Assembly (NCBI GenBank): GCA_036785705.1
Contig: JAWUZG010000365.1
Coordinates: forward strand, 248,001 to 312,000
Direction: 5' to 3'
DNA length: 64,000 bases
Source of the DNA: Acanthornis magna
Lineage: Eukaryota > Chordata > Aves > Passeriformes > Acanthizidae
Position numbers and translations under genes: made by a program. The notes under the pieces are model-generated. The model was given only the letters and a program-made list of their open reading frames with translations. It searched no databases and was not told the origin of the DNA. Of the stretch, positions 32,936 through 47,364 are shown piece by piece (within the stretch, counting starts at the first letter, position 1; each line of letters opens with the position of its first letter).

Positions 32936-34089
32936 AAAGGCCTGCTGTGATTCTCTATCAGAATGAAGCATGTTAGGATCCTTGTCCTGAAAAATCCAGA
33001 GTGGCTCTACTCGCCTGACATGCCTTGCTCCAGGACAGTGAAACTTGTAAACGTGCATTGGAAACATGACAGCTGTGACACTGTTGTGTTTCTGCCCTGC
33101 GGTCTTCAGGTGTTTCAAGGAAAAAGTGATGCTTTCTTAGCCTGTTTGCTGGAGTTGTGTGGTACCAAGACACTGTCTTACTTCCATGCAGAGAGTTCTA
33201 GGGTAAGGTCTTAAAATTGTTTTTCTGAGGTGTGGAGAGCAACTGAAGTTAAAGTACAGTGGATTGCTTGTACTTCAGGATTGCTTTCTTGTGTACGCTG
33301 GAAGTCTTTATTCTCAAAGAGAATTTTTATTAGCATGTCAGCTGTGGGTACTTCCTCTGTCCTTATTTTATTGTAGTTTGGCTGATTTTATCCAGATCTG
33401 TTAGGAAAACAAAGGTTTTCAACCTTTCCCTGTTGCTGTCAGGGAAACACTCCCCTGACTCCATGTCAGGAGTGTTTTAAACCCATCACTGCCTTTGGCA
33501 GGAAGCTGAAGGTCTCACAGTTATAATGTTTGCGTGAGCTTCCTCAGCAGTATCACTGTTGGGATAGGTTGGTTGGGGAGTGCCAGTGCTGGAAAAGGCT
33601 GGAGTGTGGACTGCTTTTAGCACCAGAGATGTCAGTGAATGCATGTGAGAAAAGGCCTCAGAAGCCAGAAACCTGCTGTCAACTTAGCAGGGAACGGCCT
33701 TGGGCTTTCCAGTGCTCTGGGAAGTGGGACAAACCTCACAGATGGGACATGTCCTCCTTGTTCAGTCCAGACAATCTGCGTCGGAAAAATGACTTCATTC
33801 ACACAAATCTTCCTCATGAAATAAAGATCTGATGTAGTAAACCCAGTGACTGAACTGCATCAGAGCTTTATTTCATGATAGGGTGAGTCGTTATTGATGA
33901 TGTGATGATTTTTATGTCATGATGTGTTACGAATGGGTTTAAACACAGAAGAGCAAAGATAGCTAGATCTCTGTGAATAAAATGGATTGAACCCAGAAAG
34001 GTTTGAAATATAGCAAAAAAAAAAAAAAGGTTAAAACCAAACGAGGTTAGATGTTGCTGCCAAAAAATCGATATATTTTATGTAACAGT
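32936..34089. other. Spacer downstream of FBXO15 exon 8
   Basis: No supported exon. The 83-codon frame from 32963 has superficial resemblance to FBXO15 but the wrong splice phase. Contains a short hairpin at 33445-33478. Confidence 0.5.
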
Positions 34090-34275
34090 AAAAAAGGCAA
34101 AGAGAAAGAAGGAAAGGAAGAAGGAAGGAAAGAAAGAGAGAAAGAAAGAGGGAAAGATAGAAAGATAGAAAGAAAGAGAAGAAAGAGAAGAAAGAGAAGA
34201 AAGAGAAGAAAGAGAAGAAAGAGAGAGAGAAAGAGAAAGAAAGAAAGAAAAAGAGAGAAAGAAAGAAGGAAGAGT
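34090..34275. repeat. (GAAA)n purine tract
   Basis: About 185 bases of gaaa/gaag/gaga repeats, purine-pure on plus. The complement resembles the 8.4-kb (CTTT)n tract. Frames here are artefacts. Confidence 0.95.
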
Positions 34276-35344
34276 AGGGCAGTTGGGCTCCTCTGTCTGC
34301 ACAGCCTCGGACCAGAGGCTTTTTCACTACACACCCAAAACCTCTCTTCCCCCCACCCTTTGGTGTCAGGGTCTGTGCTGGCCTGGCAGCTGATAGCCCT
34401 GGGGCTATGGTCTCTACCCCAAAGGTGCTAAGCTTGACCCCTCTGTGAATGTGTTCTTTTCCTCCAGCCAGGAGTTTTTACTTTATCTTATCTCCATCAG
34501 CGCACAGTTCAGAGCTCCATTCAGGGTTTTGGTGGTTTGCTCTGCAGCTTTTCTGTACAGTTCTGTACAGTTTTTTTGTACAGTTTTGCTACAATAGCCA
34601 AAAGTCCTTCATGAAGATGTTTAAGCCATAAATTATAACATTTCAGTCTCCGATGTGATTTGAAGCCACCATTGATTTAACTGGTGGTCTTGTCCTTTGC
34701 TATCCTGTAAGGGGAGTAACTTGTATCAGATATGATAGAGCATATGGTGTCCATTCCCTGCCTCACCTATCCTTGCTTGTCCCTTGTGCAGAGGGGCTGC
34801 ATGATATTGGTTATCCCCCCAAAAATAGAGCAAATGCTCTACACATCGCTTTCCAGGCCTTTCATTGCCACTGAAGTCCAACAAAATTTTGGTATCTAGA
34901 GGTATGTGCTCTAACCCAGAAAGCAGCACCAAAGCTGATTATTATTTGGTGAAATTTATTTATTTTTCTTCAGAAAATATTTAGTCTCAATGACTTTGTA
35001 AACAACTTGCTGTTTGCATTTGGGGGATAAAAAGAAGAAGCGATCCTCAAGAGAGCAATATCAGATTATTTGTTAAGGAAAAAGCTTTAATACTTGTTAA
35101 TTGCATGATTTAGAGTCTTCTGTCATTATCATAGTTGTTTAAAGACAAGTCTTTCCCTTTAAGTAGTGCAAACCCCCCCAGTTTTTAAAAATCCATTCCT
35201 TAAAAAGCAAACAAAAAACCACCTTGCTTCTCCTGAGGGCAAGGCAATGCCACATCAAAAGAAGGTGGATAATGAGAGAACATAGGATGTAATGTTGAAA
35301 TTTGAAAAAACAATCCAAAAAACGTTCCGCTGACCGAGCTATGT

Positions 35345-35640
35345 GTTGAGCCTGGAGACAGGAAGGCTCAGGGGCAATTTTATCACTGTGTATAAATACC
35401 TAATTAGAGAGAATGAAAATGGTGGAGCTATACTCTTCTCAGCAGTGCCCACTGATGGTACAGGAGGCAATGGGCAGAAATAAAAACCCCATGAAGTTCC
35501 ATCCGAACAAAAGAAAAAGCTTTTTCTCTCTTAGGGTGATCAGCTACTGGAAAAGGTTGTATAAAGTCTCCATCTGTGGAGATACTCAAGACCTGATGGG
35601 GCACGGTCCTGGGCAGCCTGCTCTAGGCAGCCTGTCTGAG
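35345..35640 (+). mobile_element. CR1 LINE 3'-region fragment
   Basis: Shows the order ggctcaggggcaattttatc, tataaatacctaa, the tggagatactcaagacctg block and ggcagcctgctctaggcagc, matching CR1 3' regions. Diverged and truncated, without the terminal octamer repeats. Confidence 0.65.
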
Positions 35641-38600
35641 CAGGGGCAGAAGCTCTCTCCAGCCGTCTTCAATGTTTTTGTGAATTGCATTGGAATTCAC
35701 TGTGCGCAAAAGATGCGAACTGTCCATACCATGTAGGGTGGGTAATTGCTTAGGAGGTAAGCAGCTGGTTTTCAACACTTTTTCAGACTTTCTGAGGTGC
35801 AGGGACTTGCATGAAGTTAGGCTCTGAGAAAGTTTCCTTGCTACGAACTTCTGCATGTGGCACATGTCCCTGAATTCATACCAGAGTCCTCCCAGTGGAG
35901 GAGCATGTTGTGATACAGAGCATATTGCAGGCTCTGTACAATGTTGTCGAGGCTGGTTGGGCTCTCTAGAATGAGAAGCTCTGGTTTTCCATGGGTGTGC
36001 AGGTTGGTCTGAGCTTGGTCTTCCAAATATTATTATGCAGCTGAAAACAGAGATCTATGATCAACAGATGGTCAGAGAGCACATCTTTGGGTTTTTTTTA
36101 ACCCATACTTATAGATTCCCCAAATAAGTATTTGGAAGGTTTGAGCTAAGGCCTGAATCAACTCATACCTTCCTTTCAATACAGATCATATGCTTAATTC
36201 TTAGAGAGCTTTATAAGTAGTGGTTTCAGAGAAATTAGTAGTTCTGTACACATAAGCTTGTTGGCATCTTTTCCAATATAATTGTTGGTATTTTAATACG
36301 GTACTGCTTTGGAGTGGGACAGGACTAAACCACATCAAATACATGCTCTATTTGCCCAAATGAGTTTATTCCTGCAGCTTTTTTTGGTTGTTTGTTTGTT
36401 AATTTTTTTCTTTTTCTTTTTTTCTTCTGATGAATAGCTAACTACTAGCAGACCAACATTCTTAGTAGAAGCTTATATCAACCTCAATTTTTGTCATTTT
36501 GGCTTTTAGTCATCATAATGTTATCTTCTGCAGTTGTTTTAATGAAAACACAGCACATCCTGTCCAGACTTAAAAAAACATTCTCTCAATGAAAGATTTG
36601 GTGCAGAATGTTCTTTCTACAGATTTATATCACTATTCATACTTCTAAACAAATATTTACCTTACAATGAGATTCATTCTGAGAGCTTCTAAACACATAT
36701 TGTTTTTCAGGCAGAATCTAGTAAAGGAAAGAAATATAATTTCTAAGTGCTAAAATGCATACCAGCATATACAAACCAATAACCAGCCCAGTATGATCTG
36801 AAGAAATGACTTCCCCCTATACAGTGCATGTTCTTTAAAGAGAGCAACCACTGCTTTCTTGCTCATTGTAATTCACACTGCGTCCAGCACTACTGGAAAA
36901 CTAATGAAAATGCTGGGAGTATAAGGTTAATTTTACTGTTGAGAATTCTCAGTGGTTACAATATTATGTTGTGCCTAATTCTCCTGGTACCCCATTTTTT
37001 TAACGGTGATTGCTATTTTCAACCCAGTGATCCATTTCATGCATTAGCCCCCTAAGAGCTGGATGTACCATGTAGCACAAAGGAGCTTTCAGAGCAAAAT
37101 GCTTTTACTGGATAATTTGTAAACAGGAAAAATCTGCTCAATCAGTTAGAAATCTTATAAGCAGAGGCTCACTGGCATGGAAATCTGGGAAGCAGAGCCT
37201 TTTAAGTCCACCTCAAGGAAGATCAAAGTGAAAGAATAAAGGGAGGAGGTGCTGGTTTAATTTTTTCATCTGAGACTGCATGATATGAAGTGATGCAACT
37301 GTTGCCATAGTAAAGTTATATCGAATTGACTACAAGCCAGTCAACACCACTGTGTAATATTCCCCCCCACCCCCACAAGCAAAGCAGGATAAACACTTCT
37401 TGATTGATTTTGTTTTCCCCCTTATAATAAGAAATTATAGGAACTGATTTTAGAACTCTCTTAAAACTATAATTGCCAGCAGTGAAAAGTCAGCTAATAT
37501 TTTTTGGATTGGGGCATACTGTTTCAGATACTGTTTCAGCTATAATTCATCTTTTTCTCAAAATTGTCATTCATGAAGCACCTTCAGTTGTCAACTGTGA
37601 GATAAAGGAGTCATCTGCTCAGTTAACTGGGGGAGTATTAAAATATGGAAGATAATACCACTAGAATATTTTAAATGGTATCTATACACATCTGTTTAAG
37701 TTTTGGCAGAATTTACTTTCATCCTTGCCTTGTTACTCAAGTGTAATTTATAATGCATCTGAAGAATTCCCTTATCTCCCTCTCTACTTCACCCAGCATA
37801 TGCATACATGCAGGCATTGAGAGACCAGGAAATATCATGTCATGGCCTCTGTTACACAGTGTCTAATTTTACAGGATGTCTAGGAGGGTGTGGCAATAAA
37901 ATGTGGTGGCTATAAAATAAAAAATAACTTCTGGTTGTGTTAGTGTTCATATTTGCATGGTTCAGGAGTTCAGTTGAGATTATACAGTGGGGTCAATATC
38001 TGAAGTGTTGCTACACTGTCAAAGCCATTAAAACATCAAACAAATTTGAATTCCTGTGACCAGAGCAGCCAGACACACAGAGGCTCATCGATATTAAGAT
38101 CTATTTCTAACAGTGCCCTCCTGCTGTGTAGGAGGTGAGGGGCGACAGCCTTATTCAGAGGCCTTCTTTTACTTCAGAGGTTCTTAATTTCTTCTTGTTG
38201 CAGCACTTGAAAACTTTGAGGAACACCTTAGGGGCCAGATGCTGCAGTGTGAACCGAAACTTCCACCTCCACTTGAGAGTGTTGAGTGCCCCAGCTGACC
38301 TCCAGGTGCTGTTTTCTGTCAGCTGCTGTGCCTGTGCCATGTCTGCTGCTCTCCAGGGTTGTTTGAGAAGCACAGTGCATCTCTCGTGGCTCTCAATTGT
38401 GACTAATCTTGCTTCAGGCAACTGATACCCTCACTAATGCGATTTGCTCTTTCAACTCTTCCGGAGAGGCAGGTGTACTTTAAGGGACTTTATTTTATTT
38501 GAAAGGGCTTCATGTGCTTATTTTGTGCTGTTGCTTTAGAGGGGGGAGGAGGCAAATTGGATAAGCGTTTCTTGCCCACTGAGGGCAAGGGATGCTGATG

Positions 38601-41600
38601 TTGCTCCTAAACTTGCTGAAGCACTATCTCCCTCATGGCTGTATGGCACAGACAGGCTTCTCCATCAATGCTGAAGGCTTGGCCGTGGCAGGAGGGTTGA
38701 CCATGGCCATTATTTTGGAGAATAGGTGGTGCCCTCTATGCCTAAAACCTGTCTTTGTTTGTCCCAAATATCCAGGTTGAAAATAGATGAGTGATTAACT
38801 TTTTTAAAATGAAAACTGCAGCAATCTCCTTCCTACATCATTAGCTGTCTGAGAAATCACAGGTGTTCTCTATTTTTGCAGTGAAGTTATGCAGGTGTTA
38901 AACTTGCCTGGTTTTGTGATAGAGCTAAGTATCTTAAATCAGCAACAAGCTGAACTCCCTGCTTGCAATTGGCCCCAAGACTTTGAATTTGATTGGATAC
39001 TTTAAAGGGAGCAGGCTTTAAGAACAGCTTTCTTGTGTTAGAAGCTTAGAATCCACTTAAAAGATGAGAAACAAGAAATAAAAGCAATAAAAATATTATT
39101 TGAAGGGAGCCTGGGAGAAGTGGAACAGCTGTAGATACTTGTGGCCCATCCCATCGTTCAGAGAGTGCAGTGTGACACAGCAACAGCGAAGCCCTAGAAA
39201 ATTAAATGCTGCTCATTGATGTGCACAGGAAAGTGCAGATTTGAAAATTTCACAAATAAGCAGTGGACATCCTTAGCCTTGGCAAACTGGGAAGCAAAAG
39301 CTCAGGGGTATAGAGAGAAATGAGAACAGGCCAGAGAGCACTTGGTGGTGAAAGAGCCTTTGTGAGTGGAGAGAACAGGAGAAACCAAAGTGAGCCCAAA
39401 AAGTCAGGTGGCCTGGTCACAGTGATGCAGCTAGGATCCCCCACAGCATCATGTGGAAATGGATAGGAGTGAGGAACAACCTCATTTGTAAAAGGTAAGA
39501 CTTATTCTTGCAGCCTGTTGTAGCTAAAAAAGTTTTTTTATTGTTTAAGTCTGCACACACACAGAGATAAGTTTCTGCTGTGAAAGTGTATGAATATGCT
39601 TGAAAAATTGGTCAACCTGAGTGTTTGCTGTTTCATTTCATTTAAAACAAATGTCTAGTAAATAACTTTTCCTTATTTTTTCTTTACCTCTTTATTAGAG
39701 ACAGCTCTGGTTAGCTGTGGTTTATTAGCTGTGGTTTATTAGCTGTGGTTATTCAGATGTCCCCTTTCTTCGCTAGCTGATGTTTTTCTGCATTCTCTGA
39801 AAGCATGTCAGAGTGCTGCAGCGTTCAATTGCTTTTGACAAGGAATGTTGATTCTCCTTATGTCCTCCACCCTCATATAAAAATAAGGCTTTGGTAGTCA
39901 GCAGTGTCCCTGGGGAGGCCTTGTTCTGCAAAATATAGAAGAGATTGAGGTGATTGGTAAGGGGGTGGTGTGGTACCATCTTCATTCTGCTGCCATGTTA
40001 TCTACTGAAGAGCTTTCTTATTAAGGCATTGGCCTGATATGTTTATGCTAGTGAGGTAGGAATTAGAAAAACTGTTGTTGAAGAAGCATCTGTCAGCTGA
40101 GTTGCACTGACTTATCACTATTGATTAGCCAGTGCTTATCGTTATGTCTATCGACTGCTTTTGTGGTCTGGCATTTTTAAGGGATTGTTTTCTTTTATGG
40201 CATCCTCTGGCTGTTACCAGTAAGACAAAGCCTCCTGTATTTCAAATGAGCTCACTCATTCTTTTTCATTGTATTTTCTATTACAACCATTATCTTAGAT
40301 CATGTAGATGTAATAGAAACAATGTTTATAGGAAACAGTTCAATCTCTATGAAAAGGAAACCTTTCTAGATTCTACCCTATGAGAAAGAAAGATTGTTGT
40401 TCTTTTAAGGAGATAAAATGGGAAAAAAATAACAGGCCACAAATAAAGCATGTGTTACAGAAAGAGCACCATATCTCGTACTTCTTTAAGGCAAAATTTG
40501 GCCCCTTAATTTACATAATAAGAATGTAACCAGAGTAGCACCACCAACATCAATGTTACGCTGGGCTGACTCTGGATCAGAACTGCACACAAAAATTTAG
40601 CCTTCTTGTGAGCAAGTGGTGAAGGTAATGTGGAATATGCGTATTATTGGTGGGCTCTGTTTGTCTTGATGGTTGAGATTATATTTTCAAGATTATGGAG
40701 GGCCTTTGTGTAAAGAGCCTACTGCCCCTCTCCTGCCAAGGATTTTCTCTGCTCCTTTTCCTAGTATTTTGCTAACTTTTACAAAGGCGGAATACATGGA
40801 GTTGACATTTTCACCACTAAACCTTAGTGGATTCAATGCTCATATTCTAGCCTTGTGTTTGGAGGAAAAAACCCAAAAACTTAAAAAAAAAAAAAAAAAA
40901 AAGTTAGATGTCTCTTTCCTGATTATTGATGAGAGCTGTATTTTGGGTGATAAAATACAGAGGAGATGCAAAGGTTGCTTCATCAGAAGAAAACAGCAGG
41001 AGCAAGTCTCTTGAGGATTGCCCCCCTCTGTAGCTGTTGCAGAGAAAGCAGACCTTGATAAACCCTGTGCACAGGTCAGAGCTTTCTCCAAGCCTGAGAA
41101 TTACTAATGGGAATCCATTTTTCCCTCTAGAGATAGCCAAAGGAGGAATGGGCTGACTGGCTATTAAATGAATGTGGCTTTAAATGTAGACAGGCATTTA
41201 AAGCCTTCTGCCATACAAATTAGAATTTCTGCTTACGGAATCACATTTTCATGGAATATTTTTCATATGAAAATGCGGTTAGCCTAAACCCTCCACTTTC
41301 AGACAGTGTTTAGAAAGAAGTGTTATGCTCCTAGAAAGGAAAAGAAATGCTGTTCTTTTCATTATGCACTTTAACTTTTCAGTGTCTTTATGCATTCACT
41401 TTTATTTATTATTGCAGGTGAAAATGATGTCTCTCTCTTTTTTTTTTCTTTTTTTTTTTTTTTTTTTTTTTTTTTGTTAAGTGGCCTGGAGAAAGAGTAT
41501 GCATTGGTGGGAACTTCAGACAGTAATGGTAAATATTGAGATATCTGTGTCACTAATCTGTTTGCACTTACATGAAACTTAGGTAATGGCAATGTAGTTC

Positions 41601-44600
41601 CTGATCAGTGAATGAAGGACTTAGAAATTAGAAAATAACTTCTGTCAGGAAAGATGAAAAACTAAATGGACTTTGTCTCCTTTATAAAATGTTGTAGTGT
41701 CATTGATTCAAAATTTTTATGTGATGGATGAGCTCACATATATAGCAAAGAATTGCCAAAGCTTACTGTAAAGTCTCATAAACTCTCTATATGGAGAAAT
41801 GCTGCAATGGTAACTTTCTCAGACCAAGGAGTTTAGAATTATATGCTATCTGTGTCTAACACCACTGACAATCAGTACAGATATAGAACCCAGTTCTACA
41901 AATTTCTCTTTGATTTTATGGATGTTGGGATTTAACAGAAAAATTTTTTTTGTTCAAATCTCAGCACAGTAGGCTAAAGGCTTGTTGCCACCAAGAGAGG
42001 TGAAATAAGGGCAGTAAAATGTTGGTAAGCAAGCAACTTTTCACCTTCTCTTTCAGATTTCACTCTCCTATAATTATTTTAGACATTTCATACTGCATGG
42101 CAATAATAATAGTACTGAAATTTATCTGAATGAAAGGAGATTTTTTTTTCTTATTATTTAATTCACTTTCTGTGAGTCTTTATTTTCCTCTTTCCCTCTG
42201 CATTTTTTTTAATCGTTATTCATTTTTGTTCAGTGCTAGTAGTGTAACAATTCCTGGAATATACTTTAGAGATTGTGCAGTGAAGGCTCAGAAGATTTCT
42301 GAAGTTTGAAAAACACTGAAATTTCCAGTAGACCAGAGAGGCTTATAAAAAATTTCCTATAAAATATTATCATAGCTTATTCTTACCTCTCCAGTGGGCT
42401 GCCCAAAAGAGCTTTCATGGCTGCATGCCATTAGTCACTGAAACTATACGATAAAATAGTTTTGCTGTAGTTTTGGAGAACCCCAAGAAGCAAGGACTGA
42501 AGTTACTTCCACACTTGCCTTCCGTGTCTGTACATAGAAGCAGATGATTGTCCTCTAATGTAGGGCCTTGAGAGGGATGTAGCTTTGAGAGGGAGAGAAC
42601 AGTTGCTGTGAGACTGGTGTTTTGGGTTTTCTGTAGGGGTAGTCAGACCTGTGTGAGATGGGAAAAGCTCCTGGTGGAGACATGGAGGGTTCAGCTCTGG
42701 TGAATATGGGAGAAAGCACTTTGCATTGACTTCATGTTTACAAAATTGAAATATTTCCAAAACCTACTGTAAAGTGGAGATAAAATAATATGTAAGATTT
42801 TATCTTATATAAAGATGTAAAAACACTCCAGGTGTGAATTGAAATTAGTTAATAATACTTAGCAAAAGCACAATGCCTTCAAAGATGTACTGTCATTGAA
42901 AACTGTTTTAATGATAATTTTTTGGTCAGCTGTTGTAGCATTTCTCTTTTAAAGGAAAACTTTAATGGCAATTTATATATGCTTTTAAATGTAGTGGGTC
43001 TCTCTGAAAGAAACTTGAAAGCCAACAAGATAGGATAGGTTGACATAAGAAAAACAGTGCTAATGAATAATAATATGCATTATGCCATTAATGATAAGTC
43101 GTCCCTTACAGTGCAGGAAAATAAAGGGGAGGTCACCAGAGAGAAAAGAATGAACAAAAATGTGTCTGTATATACAGAGAGGCTGTCCTCTCTCCCTCCT
43201 CCTCAGGCATCCTACATCTGAAATCCTTTCTCTTGATAGGAAACTAATTACACAGAGGTTGCCAACACTGTTCTCTTTCAAGTATTAAAACAGTGGAGCA
43301 TCTTTCTCAGTCCAGGTAGTAATTAGTAGTCACCTAGTTGCAAGGCAAGCGCAGTGTTATAGGTGTTCTGCTCAGAGAGCATTGATTTGAATGAGAGCAG
43401 TAGAAGAGTTCACTTAAATTCCTGATGAAATTTTTTTAGTTCTTCATCATGTGCCTGATTTCCCCTGTAGTACATTGCTTTTTCTCATGCCCCCTGTCTC
43501 TATGCTACCTACTGCTTATTTTGCTGTCTGCTGTGTAGTCATTCATGGAACTCGTGGGTCTGTGAGATGTGCAGTCTTCCCTCCCTTTGGCTGATGGATT
43601 ATTACTGTTAATACTTCCACTCAAGTCTGGGGACTGTTTTGGGCGAAGCAGCCGTGAGCTAGAGGAACAGTTCTCTTCATCTGTGAAGAGCTGAACATGC
43701 ACTTGGTAGTCCCCATGATGTTAAATAGATAAGCTGCTTTAATAAACCGATTCTGGCCAAATCAGTCTAAAAGGCTGCAGTCTAGAAGGCTGTTTCTCGT
43801 TTTTAATGCTTTTGGAAAGCCAGAGATTAATTAACTTCACTCCTCTTGAAAACAGGAAATCTGTGCAACAGCTACCAACTATATCTTTAATTATTGCATG
43901 CTCTGGAATCAAAACTGTATGTGGTTTATGAAGTCAGCTCTGTTTCAACAGCATAAACAATTTCTTGAAATGGAATTTTAAAACTTAGCACTGTAATGCT
44001 ATTGTTTGCCTTGCTGATCATAAATGACTGACACGTTCTGGTGTGTTCCCTTCACTTTCTCAATCCTTTCCTATTTACTCATGGACTGTAGTTGGTTAAT
44101 AGGACACTCATGCCAAGGAGGATCTTTATAGATCTCAAGACCTGGCTATGTGTCCATGTATGAACACACAATTTCACATGCCTGAAATCAATGTCAGGAT
44201 TTCTTCAAAATTCTATAGTAGACATTCTACAATGTCTGCAATTTAGACCATTCTCTAAATTTGTAGAAAAGAAATGGAGAAAAGGAAAGAGAACCACATG
44301 TGGAAAAAAAAATCCCATGAAACAAAATTATTATAAAATCAGGCAATTACTCAAATAATGGCAGGGTTTGTTCTTACAGTTTGCCTGAACTCTCTTTCTC
44401 TTTTATTCTACTGGTGTGTATTGTATGGAGCTGGCGCTTGCTGGTATTGTCTGCTAGAGTATTGAACAAAGTCCTGGTGAAGTGAGCAGTCTCCTAGAAA
44501 CTTGTGGTTTAGCACCCAGCCTTTTCTTTGTCTGCTTCTGAAACATCACATGTTCCATTTTTCACTGTTGAGAGAAGTCTGTACTATGCTTAAGAAAGTC

Positions 44601-46829
44601 GATGTCATTGAAGAAGTACTTGTAACAGTTTCTGAATTTTCTTTTCAGACAAGACTGGCTATGTATTTAATTATTAATTTTAATTATTTATAGATTTGGA
44701 ACCAAATATTCGAGTCTCTCTACAAATGATTCTTCTGGATATGAAAGACTTCTCCATGTGCACCTTGAAGCATGGACCGCTTCATGGCAACACTTTCTGT
44801 TGAAAGTGTGCTTTAGATGGCTGTATTGAGTAATCCTTCTTATCACTGTTTTGTTTCATCCTGTGCAAACCAATAAGTCCTAATTCTCAATGTGCATTTT
44901 TCAGAATATCTGGGGGTTTGTTTCAGAGTTTTGGAAAATTGATAAAAATTTGGGAGGGCTTTTAGGGGGAAAGAGGGGAAGGCAGCAGATGATTTAGGTG
45001 AGTGACAGACTTGGCTTGGTGCTATATGACTTTGTACACTTAGATAAACTCTTTTCTGTGTACTGTTATGTGTATGTTATTGTTCAGGGTGGCTGTAGAA
45101 GTAAGTTTGGTGATTTCTTTAGATCTCAGTTCTTCCCTGGGCTATTCTGTAAGTGGGATTACATTGCAGCAGGAGCAGTGTCAGTATGCAGAATCAATGT
45201 ATGCCAGCAACAGGAGAGGGCCACAATGCAGGGGTGGTTTTCCAGACGCTTATATGAGGGACTCCATATTTTTTGTCCCAGTTTCAGTGGATGTATAACA
45301 GATAGTTAAAAGAGGATTTATTAGTCACTGGCCATTCTGCAGGCTAGAGGACATGGAAAGTGACCCACTTCCCACTTCTCCAGGTGACTTTTTTTTTCAA
45401 GAGTGGTGCTTCTATTTTATTCATTTTTATAGATAAATACATGGAGCTTAAAGGATGGTTATCCTATTCCTCCCATGAGTAGTGTGCTTGTTTTAAAATA
45501 CATAAATAAATGAAACATTGTTATTCTATATGTTGGTTTGGTTCTCTCTAGTTATTCTTTGGGATTTAAAATGTGCACCTTTGTGTGTTTGTATATACAG
45601 AAGTACATGCTTTTAGTGATTGAAGGCTTTGTTAATAGTGTGGACAATTTTCATTTAAACTTTGCCACCCATAAAAATTGGTATAGTTTACATTCAGAGT
45701 TGTCTTCTGTTTTTTGGTGTTTTCTATGGTTGTGTGGGCTTTTGAGATCAGCTTTATGCCATTACAATTGTTGGCAGGTATTCAAGCCTTAAAATAATTG
45801 CCCATCTGTGTGACTCTCAGTGAAAAATTAACCATTCAGAAAGAGTAGCTGTGACATAATTTGAAGTCTGATTTGACAACATGTAAGATAACAGAGGAAA
45901 GTGAGAGGTAACATAATACACAGTCTATCAAGTAAGATTGTTCATACATCTCTGAATTAATGATTCACAGAAATGGCAACTTCAAGAAGCAAGAGCCAAA
46001 AAAATCCAAGCAGAATTTAAAGAAAACTCTGAACATGAAAGAAGATGTAATCGAATGTTTCTTAGCAGAAAAAACTGTACAGAGAGGAACACAAAGTTTG
46101 TGTGTGTGTTGGGGGGCAGTCAGGGGGTCAGAAAGGGCTGGAGGGGAAAAGAAAAAGTAGTATTGGAGAGAAATAGGGAGAGAAAAAAGTATTCTTGCTA
46201 TTTGTGGGAAGCCAAAGTTTGTGAGAATCAGTTTTCCGATAAACTGCTGGTTTTGGTCAGTGATTAAGGGACGATAATATCTTTCTCTGAACCCTTAACT
46301 CTCGTAACTCATTACTTGGATGAATGTCAAGATACTGATAGGGGTTTCTACTGCAGCTGTGTGTCTGAATGTTACCTGTTTGCTCTAATCCATTCAGAGT
46401 GAGCTGAAAAAAAGTGTCACCTCTTTTGGAGTGATCCGTGCTGCATGTAGCATCCTCCTGTGCCTGAAGCATATAGACTAGACAGGAACTTCTCTGTCTT
46501 CAGATACCAAAACTCTGTACCATTAACAATTCCACCCCCACACCTGTATTAGAACCTAATGTTTCCTCAAGGTCTGAGGTCAGGCCCACTAGTGGAGAAA
46601 TTGCCGTGGTTAAAGACAGAGCAGTAGGGTTAGATGGGACTGGTTGCAGCAAGCACAGCAGAGGTGTATGGTTTGGTCTTTGAAGCCCCAGCTCTATTTC
46701 CCACCTCCAGGTTATGAAGTGCTTTGAGGCAGTTGAAAGACCTTTGGCTGCACCGGAAACTCCAATTATGTCAAAATTGAGTACTCTTGTTTCCTCCGTG
46801 TTTGAAAAATATATCTTCCCAATCAGCTC
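35641..46829. other. AT-rich intergenic DNA, no gene seen
   Basis: Eleven kilobases of AT-rich sequence with homopolymer runs (A at 40884-40902, T at about 41440-41475) and a 14-base tandem repeat at 39709-39753. I scanned both strands for conserved protein motifs and splice contexts and found none I can support, including missing FBXO15 exons. Confidence 0.5.
39709..39753. repeat. 14-base tandem repeat
   Basis: Three copies of ttagctgtggttta-like unit in a row. Confidence 0.9.
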
Positions 46830-47364
46830 TGTTTTCATGGTTTAGCCCCAGCCAGCAGCCAAGCCCCAGGCAGGCACTCAGTCCCTCCCCATCAGCAGGA
46901 TGAGGGAGAGGATCAGAAGAGAAAAAATGAGAAAACTCATGGGTTGAGAAAAAAATAGTATAATAGGAAAAGCAGAAACGCTGCAAAAAGCAAAGCAAAA
47001 CAAGGAATACATTCATTGCTTCCTGTGGGCAGGCAGGTGTTCAGTGACTCAGGAAGACAAATGCATCGCTCCAAATGTCCTGCCCTCCTCCTCCTTTCCC
47101 CACCTTTATATAGCGAGCATGAGCTGTATGGTATGGAATATCCCTTGGGTCAGCTCTGTCACCTCTCCACTTCTCGTGCACCCCCAGCCCACTTACTGCT
47201 GGGATGGGGTGACAAGCAGAAAAGGCCTCGGCTCTGTGTAAACACTGTGCAGCAAAAGCTAAAACATCCCTGTATTATCAATACTGTCTTCAGCAGAAAT
47301 CCCAAACAGCCCCATACCAGCTACTATGAAAAAAAAAAATTCTGTGCCATCCGAAACCAGCACA
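46830..47364 (-). mobile_element. ERVL-type solo LTR
   Basis: Minus strand starts TGTGCTGGTTTCGG and ends CATGAAAACA. Internal blocks catagtagctggtatggggc, gggatattccataccata, the TATA box (plus 47104-47111), cttgttttgctttgc and caacccatgagttttctca are those of the abundant avian ERVL LTR. Near-duplicate flanks gctct and gcttt may be a decayed 5-bp target-site duplication. Frames at 46771-47384 are LTR-derived. Confidence 0.88.

Noticed and set aside
32963..33214. 83-codon frame (KHVRILVLKN, KLVNVHWK) as the missing FBXO15 exon 9
   Set aside because: The only acceptor gives the wrong phase after exon 8 and puts a stop in frame; similarity to the human stretch is weak.
38135..38425. Overlapping frames on both strands with moderate composition
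   Set aside because: No recognised family, no splice context; single-copy intergenic DNA is sufficient explanation.
44641..44830. FGTKYSS after a tag in AT-rich DNA, resembling the FGTEY end of human FBXO15
   Set aside because: No LVLYL-like sequence precedes it, the frame is interrupted, and there is no splice support.
45538..45792. FWCF..LRS in an 84-codon frame, resembling an FBXO15 C-terminal motif
   Set aside because: Neighbouring residues do not match and the expected upstream MMDVTLLDE stretch is absent.
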